A DNA stretch of 32,073 bases from contig CALVBV010000014.1 in assembly GCA_944325815.1 (NCBI GenBank), forward strand, positions 1 through 32,073, given 5' to 3'. The stretch is from Candidatus Gastranaerophilales bacterium (GTDB lineage Bacteria; Cyanobacteriota; Vampirovibrionia; Gastranaerophilales; Gastranaerophilaceae). Both the position numbers and the translations under genes were made by a program. Each line of letters begins with the position of its first letter. Position 1 is the stretch's first letter. The notes under the pieces are model-generated. The model saw only the letters and a program-made list of their open reading frames with translations. It was not told the DNA's origin and ran no database searches. Shown here in pieces: positions 7,880 to 14,706 of the stretch.

Positions 7880-9085
7880 ATGCACAATATTAGAAAAATT
7901 ACGGATGATATAATCTATCTGGGCTGCTCTGACAGGCGTCTTGCGTTGTTTGAGAGTGCATATCCCGTAAAAGACGGGATGTCTTATAATTCTTATTTAA
8001 TAAAAGATGATAAAACTGTCCTTATGGATACAGTGGATAAAGTCTGCGCAGAACAATTCTACGAAAACTTAGATGAAGCTTTAGGCGGCAAGGGACTTGA
8101 CTATATTGTGGTTCAACACATGGAACCCGACCATTGCGCTTTGCTGCAGGAGGTTGTAAAAAATCATCCGAATGTTAAAATTGTCTGCTCTCAAAAAACT
8201 GTCAGCATGATAAAACAATTTTTCACTTTTGATATTGATTCAAGATCTATTGTTGTAAAAGAAGGTGAAACCTTAAAAACAGGCCGGCATGAACTGAAGT
8301 TTATAATGGCGCCGATGGTTCACTGGCCGGAAGTTATGGTAACTTATGATATAAAAAAGAAAATTTTGTTCTCCGCAGATGCGTTCGGCTCATTTGGCGC
8401 AATAAACGGCAACCTTTTTGATGATGAGGTTAATTGGGAACGTGATTATCTTGATGAGGCAAGAAGGTACTATACAAATATCGTAGGAAAATACGGGCTT
8501 CAAGTCCAAATGCTTCTGAAAAAAGCCTCAGAACTTGATATAAAACTCATTTGCCCCCTTCATGGTCTTATGATAAGGAAAAATACAGGCTTATTTGTCG
8601 AAAAATACGATAAATGGTCAACATATACTCCGGAAGAAAAATTCGTTTTGATAGCATATTCATCAGTCTATGGCGGAACGGAAAATGCTGTGAATCTTCT
8701 GGCATCAAAACTTGCTGACAAGGGGGTTCGAAATATTAAAATGTATGATGTTTCAATCACACATCCGTCTTTTGTTCTGGCAGAAGCTTTCAGATGTTCT
8801 GATATCGTTCTTGCAACAACTACATATAATGCAGGGATTTTTGAATCTATGGAAACATTCTTGCATACCTTAGTTTCTCATAACTTACAGAACCGCAAAT
8901 ATGTAATTATTCAAAACGGTTCTTGGGCGCCTAATTGCGGAACTTTAATCAGAGAAAAGCTGGAAAAGCTGAAAGGGACAGAAATTTTAGATGATTCAAT
9001 TTGTATCAAATCTACATTAAAGCCTGAACAAATTCCCGAGGTGGATAATGTTGTAAATACAATAGTAAAATCTTTGGGAATATAG
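7880..9085 (+). CDS. Flavodiiron protein (O2/NO reductase, FprA family)
   Basis: 401 aa. The N-terminal metallo-beta-lactamase-like di-iron domain (about 1-250) shows HMEPDHCALLQ (HxExDH ligands), MVHWPEVMVTYD, the LFSADAFGSFG ligand Asp and CPLHGLMIR. The C-terminal flavodoxin domain starts at IAYSSVYGGTENAV, the FMN-binding loop. These enzymes reduce O2 to water or NO to N2O in anaerobes, taking electrons from rubredoxin, whose gene follows at 9141. ATG 7880 is chosen because GGAG (7870-7873) is 6 nt upstream; an in-frame TTG at 7868 overlaps that site. There is no C-terminal rubredoxin or flavin-reductase fusion. Confidence 0.95.
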   Translation: MHNIRKITDDIIYLGCSDRRLALFESAYPVKDGMSYNSYLIKDDKTVLMDTVDKVCAEQFYENLDEALGGKGLDYIVVQHMEPDHCALLQEVVKNHPNVKIVCSQKTVSMIKQFFTFDIDSRSIVVKEGETLKTGRHELKFIMAPMVHWPEVMVTYDIKKKILFSADAFGSFGAINGNLFDDEVNWERDYLDEARRYYTNIVGKYGLQVQMLLKKASELDIKLICPLHGLMIRKNTGLFVEKYDKWSTYTPEEKFVLIAYSSVYGGTENAVNLLASKLADKGVRNIKMYDVSITHPSFVLAEAFRCSDIVLATTTYNAGIFESMETFLHTLVSHNLQNRKYVIIQNGSWAPNCGTLIREKLEKLKGTEILDDSICIKSTLKPEQIPEVDNVVNTIVKSLGI

Positions 9086-9140
9086 TAGTATAGAAAAGCA
9101 GGTGATTTGCTTCACCGAAAACTATAAGGAGGAATGAATT

Positions 9141-9302
9141 ATGCAAAAATATGTATGCACAGTATGCCATTATGTTTATGACCCTCAGGCAGGCGACCCT
9201 GATAACGGAGTAAATCCCGGAACTGCATTTGAAGATTTGCCGGAGGATTGGGTATGTCCTCTGTGTGCAGTAGGAAAAGATATGTTTGAAGCAGAAAACT
9301 AA
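9141..9302 (+). CDS. Rubredoxin
   Basis: A 53-aa rubredoxin, the usual size. Two CxxC knuckles are visible, CTVC (6-9) and CPLC (39-42), with the conserved [27 protein letters not shown]-type middle. It carries one Fe(Cys)4 centre and donates electrons, most likely to the flavodiiron protein encoded 55 bp upstream. Start ATG 9141 has a perfect AAGGAGG (9126-9132) 8 nt away. A terminator follows at 9330. Confidence 0.97.
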   Translation: MQKYVCTVCHYVYDPQAGDPDNGVNPGTAFEDLPEDWVCPLCAVGKDMFEAEN

Positions 9303-9329
9303 TTAATAAAAATCATACAAAATAAAAAA

Positions 9330-9357
9330 GGCTTAGTTAATAACTAAGTCTTTTTTT
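9330..9357. terminator. Bidirectional intrinsic terminator
   Basis: A 9-bp stem, GGCTTAGTT (9330-9338) and AACTAAGTC (9342-9350) with one G-U pair and a 3-nt loop, is followed by seven T on the plus strand. An A-rich flank upstream serves as the U-tract for the minus strand. It separates rubredoxin from the convergent gene ending at 9359. Confidence 0.85.
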
Positions 9358-9358
9358 A

Positions 9359-9676
9359 CTAATCTCTGTCACGTCTGGCGTGATCTTCTGCGTAATCGAC
9401 CCAGCCTTCATGCTCAGCAGGCGATGCATTTTCTTGTATATCAGCCTCAGTGTGGGCAGCGCTTCCTGCAACCCCTGCGCCGATAAGGGCACCCAGCGGG
9501 CCTCCAAGTGCAAATCCTGCAATTGCACCAGCTATTGCACCAAGAGATGTGTAGACTGTTTTTCCGGTTCCGCCTTGGAATGTTATAGGCGCACTTACAA
9601 CAGGGTCAACAACTCTGTGTGCTCTTGGCATTACAGATGTGCGGGTTAAATTTGGGTTAACTGCATTAATTCTCAT
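9359..9676 (-). CDS. Small glycine-zipper protein
   Basis: A 105-aa protein of unknown function. The middle (about 46-73) is a Gly/Ala-rich glycine zipper with GAIAGAIAGFALGGPLGALI, able to form a membrane helical hairpin. The N-terminus is MRINAVNPN followed by a conserved-looking ITFQGG before the zipper, and the C-terminus is charged. There is no classical signal peptide. The start is fixed by AGGAGGG (plus-strand CCCTCCT 9681-9687) and by a consensus promoter upstream. Glycine-zipper proteins are often envelope or membrane associated; I cannot assign a role. Confidence 0.75.
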   Translation of the reverse strand: MRINAVNPNLTRTSVMPRAHRVVDPVVSAPITFQGGTGKTVYTSLGAIAGAIAGFALGGPLGALIGAGVAGSAAHTEADIQENASPAEHEGWVDYAEDHARRDRD

Positions 9677-9699
9677 ATTTCCCTCCTGTTTATCGTTGA

Positions 9700-9728
9700 A
9701 TTATATAATGCGCATGGCATTTTGTCAA
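9700..9728 (-). promoter_or_regulatory. Perfect sigma70 consensus promoter
   Basis: Read on the minus strand: TTGACA (9728-9723), exactly 17 nt, then TATAAT (9705-9700). All 12 bases match consensus with ideal spacing, 24 bp from the ATG of the glycine-zipper gene. Strong, probably constitutive expression is predicted for this small protein. Confidence 0.85.
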
Positions 9729-9817
9729 TAGTTTGTAAAATCTTTATTTTTTATGTGAAAATTTGGTTTAATAACTTGACTTATTTTGAAAAATTTATTA
9801 GCATGATTTTGAGGATT

Positions 9818-11176
9818 ATGATTACTTCAATAACAAATATCAACAAACATAATACTTTTAGGGAATCAAACAGACGGGAGAATGCGCTCTATAGAGAGAA
9901 AGCAAAAGTCGTTTTGAATGCGATAAATACGGTTGACAGAAGAACTCAAAATCTTGTATCACAGACGGATAATGCTAATAATACATTAATCTTTTTGCCG
10001 ACTGTTCTATGTGCAGGTCTTAGCCTCGGTTCAGCTCTTTCTTTGGCGGAGAAAACAAAAAGTATTTCCGGCAAGGCATTTGCTGGATTGGCGGCCGTAG
10101 GTACGCTTTTGTATTCACAGTTTGCCTTAAAGCGAGGTAAGGATGACGCCAGAGCCTATCATACTGGAGTTTATGAGGCTATCGGAGAAGATTTGCAGGA
10201 TTCTAAGCTCTTTGCAATGCCTTCTGAGGAACAAATGTCTAAGATTGAGAACAGCCCTGTATACAAATATTATAAAGAATATGATTATACGAAAAGTCCG
10301 GATTTAATGCCGGATTTTCTGTTTTTAAAACACATAAAATTTTTAAAAGGATTAAAAAAGGAAGAAAAATCTATTGAAAGTAAAGCTCTTCTTAAAGAAA
10401 ATATTCAAGCCAATAATACTGATAAAGAATTAATAGAAAATTTATCACACAGAATTGATAGAGAAACAATTGATTATTCCAATAAGGTTGCCTTGGGTTT
10501 GAACTACCTTGTTTCCGGGGGCTTGGCCGGCGGGCTCGCTTTGGCGTCAATATCCGGAAAAGCAGCTAAAAAATCAAAAGCACTTGGGTATGGAGTCAAG
10601 ACGGCAGCAGTGGCTTTATGTGCTTTGCCGGTCTGTGTTCTTTCTAAACTTACTAACATACCTTTTTTCAGAAATATTGAAGAAGTGGGAAGGTACAAAT
10701 CAAAAGAACGTATTTACAGGGAACTTGCCGGACAGGAGGCAAAGCCTAAACTCCCTGATAATGCTATAAGCGCCCTTGTAGAGCATATAAAAACCAAAGA
10801 TGAATACAAAACAAAAATAGAGAGACTAAACCAATTAACCGAGACAAAAAATAATATTGTTAGAAAAATGGATTTTACGGAAGAACAACTGAAACAGGGT
10901 AAAGCTTTGAAAGATAGTTTTGCGGCTTCTGCTGATAAAATAGACAGTAATGAAAGGCAGCGCCATTTTAAAACGAAAAGCTTTTATAGAGACTTCTTCC
11001 TGCTCTCTGCTACTCCGATAGTGTCAGTACTTTTTAATTCCGTTTTATATAAAAATACTTTTAAAACAAATATTAAGAAACCTCTGATAACATCGGCATA
11101 CCTGGCAGGAGGTGCAGCCATACTCAATACATTATTTATAAAATCGTACGCATCAAAGGTTGAAAAACAAAACTAG
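9818..11176 (+). CDS. Uncharacterised multi-pass membrane protein
   Basis: About 452 aa from ATG 9818 (MITSITNIN). Hydrophobic stretches occur near the N-terminus (NTLIFLPTVLCAGLSLGSAL and a following segment), in the middle (YLVSGGLAGGLALASI; VKTAAVALCALPVCVL) and at the C-terminus (FFLLSATPIVSVLF; SAYLAGGAAILNTLF). Long charged, Lys/Glu-rich helical regions lie between them. I do not recognise the family. Start choice is uncertain: ATG 9803 and a TTG at 9722 are in frame, and GAGGA at 9811-9815 is very close to ATG 9818. A TTGACT (9776-9781) lies upstream. It is divergent from the glycine-zipper gene. Confidence 0.65.
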   Translation: MITSITNINKHNTFRESNRRENALYREKAKVVLNAINTVDRRTQNLVSQTDNANNTLIFLPTVLCAGLSLGSALSLAEKTKSISGKAFAGLAAVGTLLYSQFALKRGKDDARAYHTGVYEAIGEDLQDSKLFAMPSEEQMSKIENSPVYKYYKEYDYTKSPDLMPDFLFLKHIKFLKGLKKEEKSIESKALLKENIQANNTDKELIENLSHRIDRETIDYSNKVALGLNYLVSGGLAGGLALASISGKAAKKSKALGYGVKTAAVALCALPVCVLSKLTNIPFFRNIEEVGRYKSKERIYRELAGQEAKPKLPDNAISALVEHIKTKDEYKTKIERLNQLTETKNNIVRKMDFTEEQLKQGKALKDSFAASADKIDSNERQRHFKTKSFYRDFFLLSATPIVSVLFNSVLYKNTFKTNIKKPLITSAYLAGGAAILNTLFIKSYASKVEKQN

Positions 11177-11199
11177 TCATTTCACTATTACTTATTTTA

Positions 11200-11208
11200 T
11201 GCTATAAT
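11200..11208 (+). promoter_or_regulatory. Extended -10 promoter upstream of clpP (distal)
   Basis: TGCTATAAT at 11200-11208 is a full extended -10 element. A weak -35 (TTTCAC, 11180-11185) is present 17 bp upstream. It lies 109 bp before the clpP ATG. Confidence 0.55.
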
Positions 11209-11228
11209 ATTTTGTGCGATTAACCCAA

Positions 11229-11242
11229 GGATAATATCATCC
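11229..11242. promoter_or_regulatory. 14-bp imperfect palindrome between clpP promoters
   Basis: GGATAATATCATCC matches its reverse complement at 12 of 14 positions. It sits between the distal extended -10 and the proximal TATAAT of clpP, a position suited to an operator. It is not CIRCE and I cannot name a regulator. Confidence 0.3.
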
Positions 11243-11253
11243 AAATTAATTAT

Positions 11254-11281
11254 TTGTGTAAAATTTTATGTAATGTATAAT
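11254..11281 (+). promoter_or_regulatory. Proximal clpP promoter
   Basis: TTGTGT (11254-11259), a 16-nt spacer and TATAAT (11276-11281), 35 bp before ATG 11317. Together with 11200-11208 this suggests tandem promoters for clpPX. Confidence 0.45.
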
Positions 11282-11316
11282 GATATTGTCATTTGATTAA
11301 AGAAAGGAAAATAAGA

Positions 11317-11901
11317 ATGAGTTTTGTACCTGTAGTAATAGAACAATCAAGCAGAGGGGAACGTTCTTTTGATATCTTCTCAAGATTGTTGAGAGAGAGA
11401 ATAATCTTTTTGGGAACCCCGGTTGACGATATGGTTGCAAATTTAATAGTTGCGCAATTATTGCTGCTGGATAGTGAAAATCCGGAAAAAGATATTATGC
11501 TGTATATCAACTCTCCGGGCGGAAGTGTAACTGCAGGTTTAGCAATATATGATACAATGCAGCACATAAGAGCAGATGTATGTACAATCTGCTTAGGTCA
11601 AGCTGCTTCAATGGGTGCCTTTCTTCTTTGCTCAGGTGCTAAAGGCAAGAGAATGGCTCTTCCTCATTCAAGAGTTCTTATCCACCAGCCTTTAGGCGGT
11701 GCGCAGGGTCAGGCTACCGATATTGAAATTCAGGCACAAGAAATCTTGAGAATCAAGAAAACCCTGAACGAAATTATGGCTGCAAATACAGGCCAGTCAA
11801 TTAAGAAAATTGAAAAGGATACTGATCGTGACTATATCATGACACCTCAAGAAGCTCTTGAATACGGTATGATTGATAAAGTCATTACCAAAGAGGGGTA
11901 G
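11317..11901 (+). CDS. clpP: ATP-dependent Clp protease proteolytic subunit ClpP
   Basis: 194 aa. Serine protease that forms the tetradecameric chamber working with ClpX (next gene). The catalytic triad is visible as Ser98 (GQAASMGAF), His123 ([10 protein letters not shown]) and Asp172 ([11 protein letters not shown]), equal to the E. coli mature positions plus one. [17 protein letters not shown] is the oxyanion/handle region. ATG 11317 is chosen over the upstream in-frame TTG at 11293 because AAAGGA (11303-11308) is 8 nt before it. Confidence 0.97.
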   Translation: MSFVPVVIEQSSRGERSFDIFSRLLRERIIFLGTPVDDMVANLIVAQLLLLDSENPEKDIMLYINSPGGSVTAGLAIYDTMQHIRADVCTICLGQAASMGAFLLCSGAKGKRMALPHSRVLIHQPLGGAQGQATDIEIQAQEILRIKKTLNEIMAANTGQSIKKIEKDTDRDYIMTPQEALEYGMIDKVITKEG

Positions 11902-11917
11902 GTAATTAACCTCATCT

Positions 11918-11945
11918 CTGCTGAATGCGGAATCTGTTTCAGCAG
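11918..11945 (+). other. Hairpin in clpP-clpX intergenic spacer
   Basis: A perfect 8-bp stem, CTGCTGAA (11918-11925) and TTCAGCAG (11938-11945), encloses a 12-nt loop. No T tract follows, so it is not a standard terminator. It may tune mRNA stability or the clpP:clpX expression ratio. Confidence 0.5.
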
Positions 11946-11974
11946 GATAAACTATCTAACAATAGGAGAAATCT

Positions 11975-13306
11975 ATGGCATCACAAGACAGGCTAAAATG
12001 TTCATTTTGCGGAAAAACGCAGGATCAGGTAAAAAAATTAATTGCAGGACCTGATGTATTCATTTGTGATGAATGCGTTGAGCTTTGTAATGAAATATTA
12101 GACGAAGAGTTTTTTGAAGCCAAAGAAAAAACGAGCGGAAAACAGGATTCCAAATCTTCCGATATGGAAGATAAACCTATTCCAAAACCACATGAAATCA
12201 AAGCGTACCTGGATCAACATATAGTCGGTCAGGATGATGCCAAAAAAGTTCTTTCTGTAGCGGTTTATAATCACTACAAACGTTTGAAACATAACCAGAA
12301 AGAGGATACAAACGGAGTTGAAATCCAAAAATCCAATATTCTTCTTGTAGGACCTACCGGAAGCGGCAAGACACTGCTTGCTCAGACATTGGCTAAAATG
12401 CTTGATGTTCCGTTTGCTGTAGCTGATGCTACAACCCTTACTGAGGCCGGTTATGTCGGGGATGATGTAGAAAATATTCTTCTCCGTCTTTATCAGAATG
12501 CTGATTATGATGCTAAAAAAGCAGAAAAAGGTATTATCTATATTGACGAAATCGATAAAATCGCCAGAAAATCCGAAAATACCTCAATAACAAGAGATGT
12601 GTCCGGTGAAGGGGTTCAACAGGCATTATTGAAGCTTATTGAAGGCACAATATCAAATGTACCTCCACAGGGCGGAAGAAAACACCCTCAGCAGGAAATG
12701 ATTCAGATTGATACAAGCAATATTCTGTTTATTGTAGGCGGTGCGTTCGTTGATTTGGATAAGATTATTGAACACAGAGTAAAAGACGGTTCTTCGATTG
12801 GTTTCGGAAAATCTGCACCGACTCAGGCAGAAAAAGAACAGGCAGCAGCAAGACTTCTTAAGAAGCTGCAGCCGGAGGATTTGCTTAAATTTGGTTTAAT
12901 ACCAGAATTTATCGGCAGAATTCCTGTTTATGCAGTACTTGATGCTCTTGATGAAGATACTTTGAAGATGATTCTTACAGAGCCAAAGAATGCTATAATT
13001 AAGCAGTATCAATGTCTGCTAGCAATGGACGGTGTAGAATTAGAGTTTGAACCTGATGCAATTGATTTAATAGCTAAAAAGGCTATAAAACGTAAAACCG
13101 GAGCCAGAGCATTACGTTCCATTGTAGAAGAATTAATGCTTGATGTAATGTATGATATTCCGACAAAACATGATATCAACAAGTTTGTTGTTACAAAGGA
13201 TATGGTAGAAAAGCAGGATGAGATAGATAATCGTGCTGAATTAATCCATTTGCCTCACAATAAACCTGCAGATATTTCAGAAAAAACAAGAGCGGAAATT
13301 GCATAA
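11975..13306 (+). CDS. clpX: ATP-dependent Clp protease ATP-binding subunit ClpX
   Basis: 443 aa, full length. The N-terminal C4 zinc domain has C9, C12, C31 and C34. The AAA+ domain shows Walker A GPTGSGKT, the GYVGDDVE pore loop, Walker [15 protein letters not shown], the [19 protein letters not shown] region with sensor 1, and GFGKS near the ClpP-binding IGF-loop region (SSIGFGKS), then sensor 2 GARALRSI. It unfolds tagged substrates and feeds them to ClpP. AGGAG (11964-11968) fixes ATG 11975. Only 2 bp separate its stop from that of the convergent gene on the minus strand. Confidence 0.97.
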   Translation: MASQDRLKCSFCGKTQDQVKKLIAGPDVFICDECVELCNEILDEEFFEAKEKTSGKQDSKSSDMEDKPIPKPHEIKAYLDQHIVGQDDAKKVLSVAVYNHYKRLKHNQKEDTNGVEIQKSNILLVGPTGSGKTLLAQTLAKMLDVPFAVADATTLTEAGYVGDDVENILLRLYQNADYDAKKAEKGIIYIDEIDKIARKSENTSITRDVSGEGVQQALLKLIEGTISNVPPQGGRKHPQQEMIQIDTSNILFIVGGAFVDLDKIIEHRVKDGSSIGFGKSAPTQAEKEQAAARLLKKLQPEDLLKFGLIPEFIGRIPVYAVLDALDEDTLKMILTEPKNAIIKQYQCLLAMDGVELEFEPDAIDLIAKKAIKRKTGARALRSIVEELMLDVMYDIPTKHDINKFVVTKDMVEKQDEIDNRAELIHLPHNKPADISEKTRAEIA

Positions 13307-13308
13307 AT

Positions 13309-14706
13309 TTAGACATTTTCAATTTTTTCAATAATGTTATTTTTAAAATAAATTCTTGTAAAGATATCATTATGTTTAATTAAAAAATATCCTTGTTTAT
13401 TATTGTCTTGGCAGTAAACATTAATAAGGCAGATTTTAAATTTTTGAATATTTTTTAAAACATCTTGTTTTGTTTTGTATAAATAAAGATTAAAATCTTC
13501 TTTGAGGCTAAGTTTTTGTGCGTTTTTTATATTTTTTAAAGTTTTCACTAATTTGCGAGGTATATGTTTAACTCTATGTTTTATTAGATTAACTGCTTCC
13601 GTATAATTTTTGTCAAGACAGAATTTTTGAATAGTGTCAATATTTTTTTGATTAAGCTTCCAGGTTATTTGTTCTTTTTTGTGCTTATAATTTAAATTTT
13701 GCCATATAATTCTAACCATTCTTGCGATTTTTTTATCTTTTAATAATTTTTCTTCAATACACATTCCCCCAAAATCAACGATTTTGCCAAATAGGATATT
13801 TTCCGGCTTTTGTTCTTCCTTATCAATAGTAAGATGGTGAAAAGGAATAGAGTCTTTTGCTATATTATCCTTTGTTACCCAGTCGCAAATCATATAACTG
13901 TATGGCTCATCAAATGCAGAGATTTTACCCGCATAAAAGCGCGTAAACAGATTTTTACTCGTTGATTTATATGCATATAATCCTGCCTGCGGTTCAAAAA
14001 AGCATCCGTGATATTTATTAATATATGTATCGGGGAACTTATTATAAGGAAAGAAAATTTTACAAGCGTAACATTTAGTATTAGCAGAAATTTTGAATAC
14101 ATTCCCAAAAGTTCCGTGTTCTATATACTTTATTGATACTTTTTGTCCAATGATAAGTGATAATTCTTTTTCCAATTTCTTCAGCCCGGAGTTTAATAAT
14201 GTTTTTAATTCTTCTGTATTGTCATCCTCCGCTTCAAAGTCTAAATTAAGGACATACGTGTATTTTAAGAATATGTTAGAAAGCAGAGTCGCAGTTTCTC
14301 TTTTTTCGTGTTGTTCAGCCTGGCTGAAAAACTCTCCCGGCATACTGCCTATAAATTGATTTTTTATATCATATTTATTTTGCAGTTTATTAATATCATA
14401 TCCGGAGAATAGTTTCTTGCAGATAATTTTATTAAGATTAAAAGTCGGGTTTGTATTTTTAATGCACAACAAAGCTTCTTTGGCTTTCAAACAGGAAAAA
14501 AATAAATTTTTGATTAAAATTTTTTTATTAGAAAGAGTTCCATCCCGCTTAGAAATATCAATATCAGCTATTTTTTGTTTAATTTTTTTTAGCTGATATT
14601 GATTTTTTGCAGTATATATTTCTTTAATAAAGTTTTCTGTTTCAGAAAAGAGCTCATAGTATAGAGAGCTCTTTTCAATAAAATTTTTATTATAAAGCTT
14701 GTGCAT
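13309..14706 (-). CDS. Divergent protein-kinase-like protein
   Basis: 465 aa, unnamed family. Residues about 185-315 match a kinase fold pattern: glycine loop HGTFGNVF (197-204), beta-3 Lys216 (YACKIF), a possible alpha-C Glu238 (FFEPQAGLYAY), a hinge-like YMICDWV (271-277), KPENIL with Asn303, and DFG at 311-313 (KIVDFGG). The HRD position reads KEE, so the catalytic Asp is replaced by Glu298, and Asn303 lies only 8 residues before the DFG Asp against about 13 in typical kinases. The flanks are Lys/Asn/Ile-rich helices. The ATG overlaps the end of the upstream EF-hand gene by 17 bp, implying coupling; no ribosome binding site is seen. It could be an active atypical kinase or a pseudokinase. 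Confidence 0.6.
   Translation of the reverse strand: MHKLYNKNFIEKSSLYYELFSETENFIKEIYTAKNQYQLKKIKQKIADIDISKRDGTLSNKKILIKNLFFSCLKAKEALLCIKNTNPTFNLNKIICKKLFSGYDINKLQNKYDIKNQFIGSMPGEFFSQAEQHEKRETATLLSNIFLKYTYVLNLDFEAEDDNTEELKTLLNSGLKKLEKELSLIIGQKVSIKYIEHGTFGNVFKISANTKCYACKIFFPYNKFPDTYINKYHGCFFEPQAGLYAYKSTSKNLFTRFYAGKISAFDEPYSYMICDWVTKDNIAKDSIPFHHLTIDKEEQKPENILFGKIVDFGGMCIEEKLLKDKKIARMVRIIWQNLNYKHKKEQITWKLNQKNIDTIQKFCLDKNYTEAVNLIKHRVKHIPRKLVKTLKNIKNAQKLSLKEDFNLYLYKTKQDVLKNIQKFKICLINVYCQDNNKQGYFLIKHNDIFTRIYFKNNIIEKIENV

Noticed and set aside
9380-9649. Plus-strand 89-codon frame opposite the glycine-zipper gene
   Set aside because: It is a Cys/Ser-rich shadow; the minus-strand frame has a consensus promoter, ribosome binding site and a coherent glycine-zipper sequence.
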